The notes below the pieces were generated by a model that saw only the letters and a list, made by a program, of their open reading frames with translations, was not told where the DNA came from and ran no database searches. DNA of 64,000 nt. Source: Ensifer adhaerens (GTDB lineage Bacteria; Pseudomonadota; Alphaproteobacteria; Rhizobiales; Rhizobiaceae). Within the stretch, counting starts at the first letter, position 1. Each line of letters starts with the position of its first letter. The stretch spans positions 1,054,001-1,118,000 of the forward strand of contig NZ_LAZS01000005.1 in the NCBI RefSeq assembly GCF_002007205.1, given 5' to 3'. Positions 54,224-63,708 of this stretch are shown here, in pieces. The position numbers were made by a program, and so were the translations under genes.

Positions 54224-56038
54224 TTGCGTGCAATTCTTTCCGGTCTGGCGCTGATCCTGACCACCACTTCATTCGGAACTGCTGCGGTAGCCGCTCCCGT
54301 GCATGCCATTGCCATGCACGGAGAGCCGGCGCTGCCTGCCGATTTCAAGAACTTTCCCTACGTCAATCCGGACGTAAAAAAGGGCGGAAAGATCTCCTAT
54401 GGCGTCGTCGGCAGCTTCGACAGCCTCAATCCCTTCATCCTGAAGAGCATGCGCACGACCGCGCGCGGCATGTGGGATCCGGAATATGGCAACCTCGTCT
54501 ACGAATCGCTGATGCAGCGGTCGCGCGATGAGGCCTTCACCATGTATGGCCTGCTCGCCGAAACCGTGGAGTGGGACGACGACCGGACCTTCATTCAGTT
54601 CAACCTGAACCCCAAGGCTCGCTGGACCGACGGGCAGCCGGTCACCGCCGAGGACGTGATCTTCACCTTCGAACTGCTGCGCGACAAGGGGCGCGTTCCC
54701 TTCAGCAACCGCCTGGCCAAGGTGGCGAAACTGGAAAAAGTGGGAGAGCGCAGCGTGCGCTTCACTTTCACCGAAGATGCCGATCGCGAACTTCCGCTCC
54801 TGCTCGGCCTGTCGCCTGTGCTGCCGAAACACGCCATCGACCTTGCGACCTTCGATCAGACCACGTTGAAGCCACCGCTCGGCTCCGGCCCCTACCGCGT
54901 CGCCGAGGTGAAACCGGGCGAGCGCATCGTCTACAAGCGAAATCCAGACTACTGGGCGAAGGACCTGCCGTCGAAGGTCGGCCAGGACAATTACGACGAG
55001 ATCTCCGTTGAGTACTTCCTCCAGGAAAACTCGCTGTTCGAAGCCTTCAAGAAGGGCGAGATCGACATCTATCCCGAGGGTAGCGCCACAAAGTGGGCGC
55101 GCGGCTACGATTTCCCCGCGGTCCGTTCCGGCGACGTCGTCAAGGAGACCTTCACACCGAAGACGCCGTCCGGCATGCTCGGCATCGTCTTCAATACCCG
55201 CAGGCCAATGTTCGACAACCTCAAGCTTCGGCAAGGTCTGGCGCTGGTCTTCGACTTTGAATGGGTCAACAAGAACCTCTTCGACAACGCCTATACGCGC
55301 ACCCAGAGCTACTGGCAGAACTCGACACTGAGCTTTCTCGGCGCGGCGGCCGACGACCGCGAACTCGGCCTGATCGGTGACGCGCGCGATCGAATCAACC
55401 CGGCGATTCTCGACGGCACCTATCGCCTGCCGGTCACCGATGCCTCCGGCCGCGACCGCAACGTGCTGCGCGTCGCGGTCTCGCTGATGCGGGAGGCCGG
55501 ATACCAGATCAAGGACGGCAAGATGGTCGATCCCCAGGGCAAGCCGCTTGCCTTCGAGATCATGAGCCAGAACGCCGGCCAGGAAAAGATCGCGCTCGCC
55601 TACCAGCGCTTTCTCGCCCCCCTCGGCATCCAGGCGTCGGTGCGCACCGTCGACGATTCGCAGTACCAGCAACGCAGCCAGTCCTTCGACTACGACGTGA
55701 TCATCAAATCCTACCCCTCGACGCTGTCACCCGGCGTCGAACAGGTCGGGCGCTGGACCGCGCAAGCACGGGACCGGCAGGGAAGCGACAACTTCGCCGG
55801 CGTCGCCGACAAGGATGTCGACCGGATGGTCAACAACATCCTGCAGGCCCGAACGAGCGAGGACTTCACAGCGGCGGTGCGGGCGCATGACCGGTTGCTC
55901 GTCAACAATTCCTATCTGGTGCCGCTCTACCATCTCGACGCCCAGTGGGTGGCGCGACGCAAACATATCGGTCGGCCCGATATCATGCCGCTCTACGGCT
56001 ACCAGCTTCCCACCTGGTGGGATCAAGACGCGCAATAG
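54224..56038 (+). CDS. Periplasmic extracellular solute-binding protein, family 5 (YejA-like)
   Basis: This roughly 604-aa protein has a signal peptide (ILSGLALILTTTSFGTAAVA). Family 5 motifs follow: FPYVNPDVKKGGKISYGVVG, FNLNPKARWTDGQPVTAEDV, LGSGPYRVAEVKPGERIVYK and YEVFP-type lobes. YejA-like proteins bind oligopeptides for an ABC importer; no permease genes are nearby. The start is either GTG 54218 or TTG 54224; TTG has the better GGGAGG spacing. Confidence 0.9.
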   Translation: MRAILSGLALILTTTSFGTAAVAAPVHAIAMHGEPALPADFKNFPYVNPDVKKGGKISYGVVGSFDSLNPFILKSMRTTARGMWDPEYGNLVYESLMQRSRDEAFTMYGLLAETVEWDDDRTFIQFNLNPKARWTDGQPVTAEDVIFTFELLRDKGRVPFSNRLAKVAKLEKVGERSVRFTFTEDADRELPLLLGLSPVLPKHAIDLATFDQTTLKPPLGSGPYRVAEVKPGERIVYKRNPDYWAKDLPSKVGQDNYDEISVEYFLQENSLFEAFKKGEIDIYPEGSATKWARGYDFPAVRSGDVVKETFTPKTPSGMLGIVFNTRRPMFDNLKLRQGLALVFDFEWVNKNLFDNAYTRTQSYWQNSTLSFLGAAADDRELGLIGDARDRINPAILDGTYRLPVTDASGRDRNVLRVAVSLMREAGYQIKDGKMVDPQGKPLAFEIMSQNAGQEKIALAYQRFLAPLGIQASVRTVDDSQYQQRSQSFDYDVIIKSYPSTLSPGVEQVGRWTAQARDRQGSDNFAGVADKDVDRMVNNILQARTSEDFTAAVRAHDRLLVNNSYLVPLYHLDAQWVARRKHIGRPDIMPLYGYQLPTWWDQDAQ

Positions 56039-56126
56039 AGGGTTGGTTCCCTTTTGGTAACGCATTGAAAGCCGGATGAAACCGGCTTATCTCGCCTTCA
56101 ACCGAACAAGGAAAGGCGCCCACACC

Positions 56127-56789
56127 ATGCAAACCGTCAGCATCGATGTCGTCTCGGACGTCGTCTGCCCCTGGTGTTATCTCGGCAAGGCACGGCTCGA
56201 CCAGGCGATTGCCAACGTTCCGGACGTGCTCGTCACGGTCAATTGGCGTCCGTACCAGCTCAATCCCGACCTGCCGCCCGAAGGGATCGATCACAAGCGG
56301 CATCTTGCAGAGAAGCTTGGCGGCCAAGCGGCCGTCGACCGCGCCCACGACACGTTGCGCGAACTCGGCAAGGCCGACGGAATCGCCTTCGATTTCGATG
56401 CGGTGAAGATCAGCCCGAACACGCTTGATGCCCATCGGCTGGTCCGCTGGGCCGCGACCAACGGCGAGGCAGCGCAGTCGGCCGTCGTCGGCCTGCTGTT
56501 CAAGGCCAACTTCGAAGAAGGCCGCAACGTCGGCGATCACGCCGTGCTGCTCGATATCGCCGAGCAGGCCGGGCTCGATCGCCCCGTCATTGCGGCGTTG
56601 CTTGGCTCGGATGCCGACAAGGACGCGGTCAAGGAGGAGGTCGGCATGGCCCGCGAGATGGGCGTGACCGGCGTTCCCTGCTTCATCCTCGAAGGACAAT
56701 ATGCCGTGATGGGAGCGCAATCCGTCGACGTGTTGACGAACGCGCTGCGCGAAATCGCTGAGATGAAGGCAAGCGGCAAGCCGAACTGA
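56127..56789 (+). CDS. DsbA/FrnE-family thiol oxidoreductase
   Basis: This 220-aa cytosolic protein has a thioredoxin-like fold with redox motif CPWC (SDVVCPWCYLGKARLDQA), the long helical insertion and the cis-Pro loop GVTGVPCFI. This matches the FrnE type of 2-hydroxychromene-2-carboxylate-isomerase-like oxidoreductases. No signal peptide. ATG 56127 starts at the fold; the frame extends upstream without support. Confidence 0.92.
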   Translation: MQTVSIDVVSDVVCPWCYLGKARLDQAIANVPDVLVTVNWRPYQLNPDLPPEGIDHKRHLAEKLGGQAAVDRAHDTLRELGKADGIAFDFDAVKISPNTLDAHRLVRWAATNGEAAQSAVVGLLFKANFEEGRNVGDHAVLLDIAEQAGLDRPVIAALLGSDADKDAVKEEVGMAREMGVTGVPCFILEGQYAVMGAQSVDVLTNALREIAEMKASGKPN

Positions 56790-56828
56790 TCGCGCGGCGA
56801 TCGGAACATACATGCCGCCAATAGCTCA

Positions 56829-56866
56829 GGCCATCCTGCCGTATCCAGCGGCAGGATGGCCTTTCG
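56829..56866. terminator. Intrinsic terminator between the FrnE-type gene and mfd
   Basis: GGCCATCCTGCCG pairs perfectly with CGGCAGGATGGCC around a seven-base loop, followed by TTTCG. It separates two convergent genes. Confidence 0.92.
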
Positions 56867-59800
56867 TTATTTTGCCAGGCCGGCAAGCTGCGTCATCACC
56901 ATTGCCGCACCCGAAAGGCGCTTCTCCGGGGTCACCAGCTCGCGCTGGAAGAAGACGCTCTGGTCCGCTCTGATCTTCACCAGCGTACCCTGCTTGGCGA
57001 TGTAGCCGACGAGCGCCGCCGGATTCGGGAATTCCTTGTTGCGGAACTGCACGACGACGCCCTTCGGCCCGGCATCGAGCTTCTCGACGTTGGCCGTGCG
57101 GCAGAGCGACTTGATGTAGACGATCTTCAAGAGATGCTGGACCTCGATCGGCAGCGGACCGAAGCGGTCGATCATCTCGGCGCCGAAGCCGTCGATCTCC
57201 TTCAGGTCCGTCAGTTCGCCGAGGCGGCGATAGAGACCGAGCCTCAGGTGCAGATCCGGTACGTAGTGTTCCGGGATCATGACCGGGGTGCCGACCGAAA
57301 TCTGTGGCGACCAGCCGGTGTCGTGGATTTCTTCCTCGCCCTTGAGCTCGGCAACCGCCTCCTCGAGCATCTGCTGGTAAAGCTCGAAGCCGACTTCCTT
57401 GATATGACCCGACTGTTCCTCGCCGAGCAGGTTGCCGGCGCCTCGAATATCGAGGTCGTGGCTCGCAAGCTGGAAGCCGGCGCCAAGCGTGTCGAGCGAC
57501 TGCAGAACCTTGAGCCGGCGCTCGGCCATGCCCGTCAGCGTCTTGTTGACCGGCAGCGTGAACAGCGCGAAGGCGCGCACCTTCGATCGGCCTACGCGGC
57601 CGCGAAGCTGGTAGAGCTGAGCAAGACCGAACATGTCCGCGCGGTGAACGATCAGCGTGTTGGCCGTCGGCACGTCGAGACCGGACTCGACGATCGTCGT
57701 CGACAGCAGCACATCGTAACGGCCGTCATAGAAGGCGTTCATGATGTCTTCGAGCTCAGTCGCCGGCATCTGGCCGTGGGCGACGGCCACCTTCAGCTCC
57801 GGAACGTCCGACTTCAGGAAGTCGTGGATTTCCGACAGGTCGCTCAGGCGCGGGCAGACATAGAAGCTCTGGCCGCCGCGATAATGTTCGCGCATCAGCG
57901 TTTCGCGGATCACCAGCGCATCGAACGGCGAAATGAAGGTGCGCACCGCCATGCGGTCGACCGGCGGCGTAGTGATCAGCGACAGTTCGCGAACCCCGGT
58001 CAGGGCGAGCTGCAGCGTGCGCGGGATCGGCGTTGCCGACAGCGTCAGCACGTGCACGTCGGACTTCAGCTCCTTCAGCCGCTCCTTGTGCTTGACGCCG
58101 AAGTGCTGCTCCTCGTCGATGATCAGGAGGCCGAGATTGGCGAAGTTGACCGAGGAGCCGAGAAGCGCATGCGTCCCGACGACGATGTCGGTCTTGCCGT
58201 CGGCCACTTCCTTCTTCGTCAGTGCCAGCTCCTTGGAGCCGACGAGACGCGAGGCCTGCTGGATACGGATTGGCAAGCCGCGGAAACGCTCGGAAAAGGT
58301 CTTGAAATGCTGGCGCGCGAGCAGCGTCGTCGGCACCACGACCGCGACCTGCACGCCGTTCATGGCGGCGATGTAGGCAGCGCGCAGGGCCACCTCTGTC
58401 TTGCCGAAGCCGACGTCGCCGCAGACGAGGCGATCCATCGGGCGGCCGCTGCCGAGATCGTCGCGCACTGCGTCGATCGAGCTCAACTGGTCTTCGGTCT
58501 CGTCATAGGGGAAGCGGGCGGCAAACTCGTCATAGACGCCATCCTGGGCGACGAGCGCCGGTGCGCGGCGCGTATGGCGTTCGGCGGCGATGCGGATGAG
58601 GCCGCCTGCCATGTCGAGCAGCCGCTTCTTGAGCTTCGCCTTACGCGCCTGCCAGGCGACGCCGCCAAGCTTGTCGAGGATCGCATCGGTGCCTTCCGAG
58701 CCGTATCGGGACAGCAGCTCGATGTTTTCGACCGGCAGAAACAGCTTGGCATCGTCGGCATAGACGAGCTCAAGACAATCGTGCGGTGCGCCGACGGCTT
58801 CGATGGTGCGCAGGCCGACGAAGCGACCGATACCGTGCTCGGCATGCACGACATAGCTGCCCTCGTCGAGGCCGGCCACTTCGGCGATGAAGTCGGCCCC
58901 GCGCTTGCGCCGCTTCGAGCGGCGGACCATGCGGTCGCCGAGGATGTCCTGTTCGCCGATAACGACGAGATCGCCGGTTTCGAAGCCGGCTTCGATGCTG
59001 AGCACGGCGGATGCCGCCTCACCCGGTTTCAGCGACTTGACCTCGGCCAGCGCCTTGATCGGCTTGATGTTGCCGAGACCGTGCTCGGCAAGGACCTGGA
59101 GCAGACGGTCGAGCGAGCCTTCGCTCCAGCCCGAGATCACCACCTTGGCGCCCTTAGAGCGTCGCTCGGCGATAAATTTGACCGCCTGATCGAAGACGTT
59201 GACGCGCTCGTCCTCGGCGTCACCCTCGCCGGCCGACTTCGCCCAGCGCATGCCCTGTCGCGCATCGACCGAGATGACCTGGCGGGCTTCGCCCTCGTGT
59301 TCGTTGAAGGGCGACAGGCGAATGGCGTCGCGCGAACTCAGGCCGGCGTTGAAGCCCTGCGAGCTCAGATAGAGCAGTTCCGGCGGAACCGGCTTGTAGG
59401 GCGTGCCCTGGGTGGCCTGCGCCTTGCCCGGAGACGCCGATGCCAGACGGGCGTCGTAATAGTCGAGAATGAGCTTCGAGCGCTCAGCCGCAGCTTCGCG
59501 CGCCAGATGATCGGTGACGATACGGAAGCCGTCGAGATAGTCGAAGACTGTCTCCAGCCCGTCATAGAACAGCGGCAGCCAATGCTCCATGCCGGCATAG
59601 CGCCGGCCTTCGGAGACAGCCTGGTAAAGCGCGTCGTCGCGGGTCGTCGCGCCGAACAGCGACAGGTAGTGCTTGCGGAAGTGGCTGATCGTTTCGGGCG
59701 TCAGCGACACCTCGCTCATCGGATTGAGATCGAGGGAGCGGACCTGACCGGTCGTGCGCTGACTTGCAGGATCGAACGAGCGAATGGTTTCGAGCGTATC

Positions 59801-60373
59801 GCCGAAGAAATCAAGGCGCAGCGGCTCGCCGCTCCCCGGCACGAAGACATCGAGAATGCCGCCGCGCACCGCGTATTCGCCGACCTCGCGCACGGTCGCG
59901 ACCCGCTCGAAGCCGTTGCGCTCCAGGCGGGCAGCGATGTCGTCCATGCGCACCTGGTTGCCCGGGCGGGCCGAGAACGCCAGACTCTGGATCACGTCCT
60001 GCGGCGAGATCTTCTGGAGCGCGGCGTTGACCGTCACCAGCACGATCGCCGCGTGCGGCTTCTTCTTGTGCGCGATCAGCGCACTGAGTGCGGCCAACCG
60101 CCGGGCCGAGGTATCGGCGCTCGGCGAGACGCGGTCATAGGGAAGGCAGTCCCAGCCGGGAAGCGTCAGCACCGGAATGTCGGGCGCGACGAAGGAGAGG
60201 ACCTGCTCCAGATCGGCGATCCGCTGGCCATCCGAAAGAATATAGGCGACCGGCTGGCCGGCACGGGCCAGCTCGGCAAGGACCAGCGCCTCGGCTCCGG
60301 AAGGTACCGGCCCGATCGTGATCTCCCGCTGTGCTTCGACAATTTTCTTCGGATCAAGGCCAGCCAGCATCAT
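56867..60373 (-). CDS. mfd: Transcription-repair coupling factor
   Basis: Mfd removes RNA polymerase stalled at DNA damage and recruits UvrA. The 1168-aa protein has the N-terminal UvrB-homology part, the polymerase-interacting domain (YVVHAEHGIGRFVGLRTIEA) and the RecG-like translocase: Walker A CGDVGFGKTE, DEEQ box IIDEEQHFGVKHKERL, TATPIPRTLQ and QLRGRVGRSKVRAFAL. Length is normal. Four bases separate it from sdhE upstream, so they share a transcript. A second ATG one codon on is an alternative start. Confidence 0.98.
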   Translation of the reverse strand: MMLAGLDPKKIVEAQREITIGPVPSGAEALVLAELARAGQPVAYILSDGQRIADLEQVLSFVAPDIPVLTLPGWDCLPYDRVSPSADTSARRLAALSALIAHKKKPHAAIVLVTVNAALQKISPQDVIQSLAFSARPGNQVRMDDIAARLERNGFERVATVREVGEYAVRGGILDVFVPGSGEPLRLDFFGDTLETIRSFDPASQRTTGQVRSLDLNPMSEVSLTPETISHFRKHYLSLFGATTRDDALYQAVSEGRRYAGMEHWLPLFYDGLETVFDYLDGFRIVTDHLAREAAAERSKLILDYYDARLASASPGKAQATQGTPYKPVPPELLYLSSQGFNAGLSSRDAIRLSPFNEHEGEARQVISVDARQGMRWAKSAGEGDAEDERVNVFDQAVKFIAERRSKGAKVVISGWSEGSLDRLLQVLAEHGLGNIKPIKALAEVKSLKPGEAASAVLSIEAGFETGDLVVIGEQDILGDRMVRRSKRRKRGADFIAEVAGLDEGSYVVHAEHGIGRFVGLRTIEAVGAPHDCLELVYADDAKLFLPVENIELLSRYGSEGTDAILDKLGGVAWQARKAKLKKRLLDMAGGLIRIAAERHTRRAPALVAQDGVYDEFAARFPYDETEDQLSSIDAVRDDLGSGRPMDRLVCGDVGFGKTEVALRAAYIAAMNGVQVAVVVPTTLLARQHFKTFSERFRGLPIRIQQASRLVGSKELALTKKEVADGKTDIVVGTHALLGSSVNFANLGLLIIDEEQHFGVKHKERLKELKSDVHVLTLSATPIPRTLQLALTGVRELSLITTPPVDRMAVRTFISPFDALVIRETLMREHYRGGQSFYVCPRLSDLSEIHDFLKSDVPELKVAVAHGQMPATELEDIMNAFYDGRYDVLLSTTIVESGLDVPTANTLIVHRADMFGLAQLYQLRGRVGRSKVRAFALFTLPVNKTLTGMAERRLKVLQSLDTLGAGFQLASHDLDIRGAGNLLGEEQSGHIKEVGFELYQQMLEEAVAELKGEEEIHDTGWSPQISVGTPVMIPEHYVPDLHLRLGLYRRLGELTDLKEIDGFGAEMIDRFGPLPIEVQHLLKIVYIKSLCRTANVEKLDAGPKGVVVQFRNKEFPNPAALVGYIAKQGTLVKIRADQSVFFQRELVTPEKRLSGAAMVMTQLAGLAK

Positions 60374-60377
60374 CGGT

Positions 60378-60683
60378 CTATTTCATCCCTTCGGGGAGCT
60401 TGTCGAAATCCGGACGATAGGCGGTGATGCGCTCGAACATCGGCGTCTGGTAGCGGGACGGCACCGGCTGCTCGCCGGTGATCCATTTCACGAGATCGTT
60501 GTCCTCTTCGCCCATGATCGTCTCAAGTTCGTCGAGCTGTTCGTCGGAAAGCGTCGAAAGCTCGGCCTCGGCAAACTGCCCGAGGATCAGATCCATCTCG
60601 CGGATGCCGCGATGCCAGGCGCGAAACAGGATCCGCCGTCGACGCGGATCGAGATCGGCGCTGGTGCGTGAGATGCCAGTCAT
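60378..60683 (-). CDS. sdhE: Succinate dehydrogenase assembly factor SdhE
   Basis: This 101-aa protein of the SdhE/YgfY family flavinylates succinate dehydrogenase. The motif RGIREMDLILGQFAE contains the essential R-G-x-x-E. It is the first gene of a unit with mfd and is divergent from recG. Confidence 0.93.
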   Translation of the reverse strand: MTGISRTSADLDPRRRRILFRAWHRGIREMDLILGQFAEAELSTLSDEQLDELETIMGEEDNDLVKWITGEQPVPSRYQTPMFERITAYRPDFDKLPEGMK

Positions 60684-60836
60684 GGGATTTCCTTCCTGCC
60701 GCCCGCCATAGCGTCCGTAGGGTCAAACGAACGCCGAAGGCTTTAGGGTACGGTTTTTCGTCAATGGCTCTATAAACGCTGAATAGCCGATTGTCAGCCT
60801 TGCCAAAGCCCGAATTATCATCGCAATTTCATCGCC

Positions 60837-62942
60837 ATGCGCCCTGCCCTGCTCGACCCGCTCTTCTCTCCGCTCGACACGCTTCCAGGCATCGGCCCGA
60901 AGATCGGCGAACTCTATGCCCGTCTGCTCGGCCGTGACACGATCGAAGACTGCCGCGTCGTCGACCTCGTTTTTCACGCGCCGCATTCGTTGATCGACCG
61001 GCGCCAGCAGCCGGGCATCGCCCATGCGCCGCAAGGCGTCATCGTCACCATCACCGGCCGGGTCGATCGCCACCAGCCGCCGCCACGCGGTAAACCCAAC
61101 CTGCCCTATCGCGTCTTCCTGCATGACGAGACCGGGGAGCTGGCGCTCACCTACTTCCGCGTCAAGGGCAACTGGCTGGAAAAATCGCTGCCGGTCGATG
61201 AGACAGTCATCGTCAGCGGCAAGGTCGACTGGTTCAACGGCCGCCCCTCCATGGTTCACCCGGACTATGCGGTCCGGGCAAGCGAAGCGGAAAACCTGCC
61301 GCTGGTCGAGCCGGTCTACGGGCTGACGGCGGGACTTTCACCCCGGATATTACGCAAGTCGATCGAGGCGGCCGTCGCCCGCGTCCCGGACATGCCGGAA
61401 TGGATGGACGACGCGCTGCTGACGCGACAGGGTTTCAGCACAGCGGCCGAAGGTTTCCGGGCGCTCCATGATCCCCGCGACGCGACCGACCTTGATCCGC
61501 AGGCACCCGCCCGCCGCCGCCTTGCCTATGACGAGTTTCTGGCCGGACAACTGTCCCTGGCTCTTGTTCGCCAACGCCTGCGCAAGGTCGCGGGGACGCC
61601 GGTTCACGCGACCGGCGTGCTTTCCCGTCCGGTCATCAATGCCCTTCCCTTTTCGCTGACGGCGAGCCAGTCGACGGCGATCGCCGACATCCTGAAGGAC
61701 ATGTCCGGGAACGAACGCATGCTCCGGCTGCTGCAGGGCGACGTCGGCTCCGGCAAGACGATGGTCGCCCTGATGGCGATGCTGGCAGCCGTCGAATCGG
61801 GCGGACAGGCCGTGCTGATGGCGCCGACGGAAATTCTCGCCCGCCAGCACCATGCGACGCTTGCCAGAATGGCGGCCCCTGCCGGCTTGACGATCGACGT
61901 TCTGACCGGCCGCACCAAGGGCAAGGAGCGCGACGCCATCCTCGAGCGCATCGCCTCCGGCGAGACCCGGATGGTGATCGGCACGCACGCGCTCTTCCAG
62001 GAAACGGTGAGCTACAAGGAACTGACGCTGGCTGTGGTGGACGAACAGCATCGCTTCGGCGTCCACCAGCGCCTGCGCCTGACTGCCAAGGGGATCTCGC
62101 CGCATATGCTTGTGATGACGGCAACGCCCATTCCGCGCACGCTGGTGCTTGCCGCCTTCGGCGACATGGACGTGTCGAAGCTCACGGAGAAGCCCGCCGG
62201 GCGCAAGCCGATCCAGACCGTGACGATCCCGACGGAACGCGTTGACGACATCGTCGATCGCTTGGACGCGGCCCTTCGCGAAGGCAAGAAGGCGTACTGG
62301 ATCTGCCCGCTCGTCGAGGAATCGGAAGCCGTCGATGTCATGTCGGCGGAAGAACGATACGAAGGCCTCGCCAAGCGCTTCGGCGACAATGTCGGCCTCG
62401 TGCACGGCCGCATGAACGGGGCGGAAAAGGACGCCGTGATGCTCGCCTTCAAGAGCGGCGAGATCCGCCTGCTGGTCGCCACCACCGTTGTCGAAGTCGG
62501 CGTCGACGTGCCTGATGCGACGATCATGGTGATCGAACATGCGGAACGCTTCGGCCTCGCCCAGCTCCACCAGTTGCGCGGCCGTGTCGGCCGTGGCGAC
62601 GAGGCCTCGACCTGCATCCTGCTCTACAAGGGGCCGCTCGGTGAGACCGGCCGGGCGCGGCTCTCGATCCTGCGCGACAGCGAAGACGGCTTTCTCATCG
62701 CCGAGGAAGACCTGAAGCTGCGCGGCGAAGGCGAATTGCTCGGCACCCGGCAATCGGGCACGCCGGGCTTCCGCATCGCCAGCCTGGAAGCCCACGGCGA
62801 TCTGCTCGAGATTGCGCGAAAGGACGCCGCCTATGTGATCGAGCGCGATCCGGATCTTACCTCGGAGCGCGGCGAAGCGCTGCGCACGCTGCTCTATCTC
62901 TACCGCCGCGACGAGGCGATCCGCTTCCTGCGCGCCGGCTGA
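60837..62942 (+). CDS. recG: ATP-dependent DNA helicase RecG
   Basis: RecG reverses stalled forks and migrates branched DNA. The 701-aa protein begins with the wedge OB domain (PLDTLPGIGPKIGELYARLL) and has helicase motifs: Walker A LLQGDVGSGKTMVA, DEQH box VVDEQHRFGVHQR, TATPIPRTLVLAAFGDMDVS and QLRGRVGRGDEASTCILLY. Length is normal. The ATG 60837 starts MRPALLDPLF. Confidence 0.98.
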   Translation: MRPALLDPLFSPLDTLPGIGPKIGELYARLLGRDTIEDCRVVDLVFHAPHSLIDRRQQPGIAHAPQGVIVTITGRVDRHQPPPRGKPNLPYRVFLHDETGELALTYFRVKGNWLEKSLPVDETVIVSGKVDWFNGRPSMVHPDYAVRASEAENLPLVEPVYGLTAGLSPRILRKSIEAAVARVPDMPEWMDDALLTRQGFSTAAEGFRALHDPRDATDLDPQAPARRRLAYDEFLAGQLSLALVRQRLRKVAGTPVHATGVLSRPVINALPFSLTASQSTAIADILKDMSGNERMLRLLQGDVGSGKTMVALMAMLAAVESGGQAVLMAPTEILARQHHATLARMAAPAGLTIDVLTGRTKGKERDAILERIASGETRMVIGTHALFQETVSYKELTLAVVDEQHRFGVHQRLRLTAKGISPHMLVMTATPIPRTLVLAAFGDMDVSKLTEKPAGRKPIQTVTIPTERVDDIVDRLDAALREGKKAYWICPLVEESEAVDVMSAEERYEGLAKRFGDNVGLVHGRMNGAEKDAVMLAFKSGEIRLLVATTVVEVGVDVPDATIMVIEHAERFGLAQLHQLRGRVGRGDEASTCILLYKGPLGETGRARLSILRDSEDGFLIAEEDLKLRGEGELLGTRQSGTPGFRIASLEAHGDLLEIARKDAAYVIERDPDLTSERGEALRTLLYLYRRDEAIRFLRAG

Positions 62943-62985
62943 CCTTCCGCCGGCCCGCAAAGGCGACGTTCGCGGCAGCCTGGCA

Positions 62986-63690
62986 TCAAGTGACGGGAAG
63001 CTCAGGCGTCTTTTGCTGGCCGATCTTCAAGGGGACGTTGGCGATCGGCTTTTGATCGGGCGTCACGAGCCCCCCCGAAATCAGGAGCTTGGCCGCGTCC
63101 TCCGCGCTCATCTCGAGCGGGATGATCTTGTCACGCGGGATGAACAGCAGGAAACCCGCCGTCGGGATCGGGGTCGGCGGCAGGAAGACCGCCACCATGT
63201 CCATGCCACGCTCGTTGAACTTCGAGGCGATCTCGCCTTTCACATCCGTTGCGATGAAGACCAGCGACCAGATACCCGGGCTCGGATATTCGATCAGCCC
63301 CGCCTTCTTGAAGGAGGACGACTGCTCCTGCAGCACCGTCTGGAATATCTGCTTGGTGGACTTGTAGATCGTGCGGACGAGCGGCGTGCGATTGAGGAGC
63401 GACTCGGCAAAATTCACGATCGACCGACCGACGAGGTTTGCTGTCATGAAGCCGACGAAGGTGATCACGAAAATCGCGACGAGCAGGCCGAAGCCGGGGA
63501 TGGCGACAGGCGAATAGGTGTCCGGGTTGTAGAAGTTGGGCAGGTACGGCTTCACCCAACCGTCGGCCCAATCGATGAACGTGCGCACGAGCCAGACGGT
63601 GATCGCCACCGGTGCGCAGATGATCAAACCGGTCAGGAAGTAGTTGCGCAGCCGGGTGCCGATATAGCCGCGTTTTGAGTGTTCCGTCAT
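62986..63690 (-). CDS. DUF502-family membrane protein
   Basis: This 234-aa protein begins MTEHSKRGYIGTRLRNYFLT and has two transmembrane helices (GLIICAPVAITVWLVRTFID and GFGLLVAIFVITFVGFMTA). NRTPLVRTIYKSTKQIFQTV and IGLVFVAT-type segments are typical of DUF502. Function unknown. Confidence 0.9.
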   Translation of the reverse strand: MTEHSKRGYIGTRLRNYFLTGLIICAPVAITVWLVRTFIDWADGWVKPYLPNFYNPDTYSPVAIPGFGLLVAIFVITFVGFMTANLVGRSIVNFAESLLNRTPLVRTIYKSTKQIFQTVLQEQSSSFKKAGLIEYPSPGIWSLVFIATDVKGEIASKFNERGMDMVAVFLPPTPIPTAGFLLFIPRDKIIPLEMSAEDAAKLLISGGLVTPDQKPIANVPLKIGQQKTPELPVT

Positions 63691-63708
63691 GCTTCTTCCG
63701 TCTCAACC

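Noticed and set aside
57134-60427. Plus-strand open frame of 1097 codons opposite mfd
   Set aside because: Antisense of a certain gene; the long frame results from GC-rich codon bias.
61350-62960. Minus-strand 536-codon frame opposite recG
   Set aside because: Antisense shadow of RecG.
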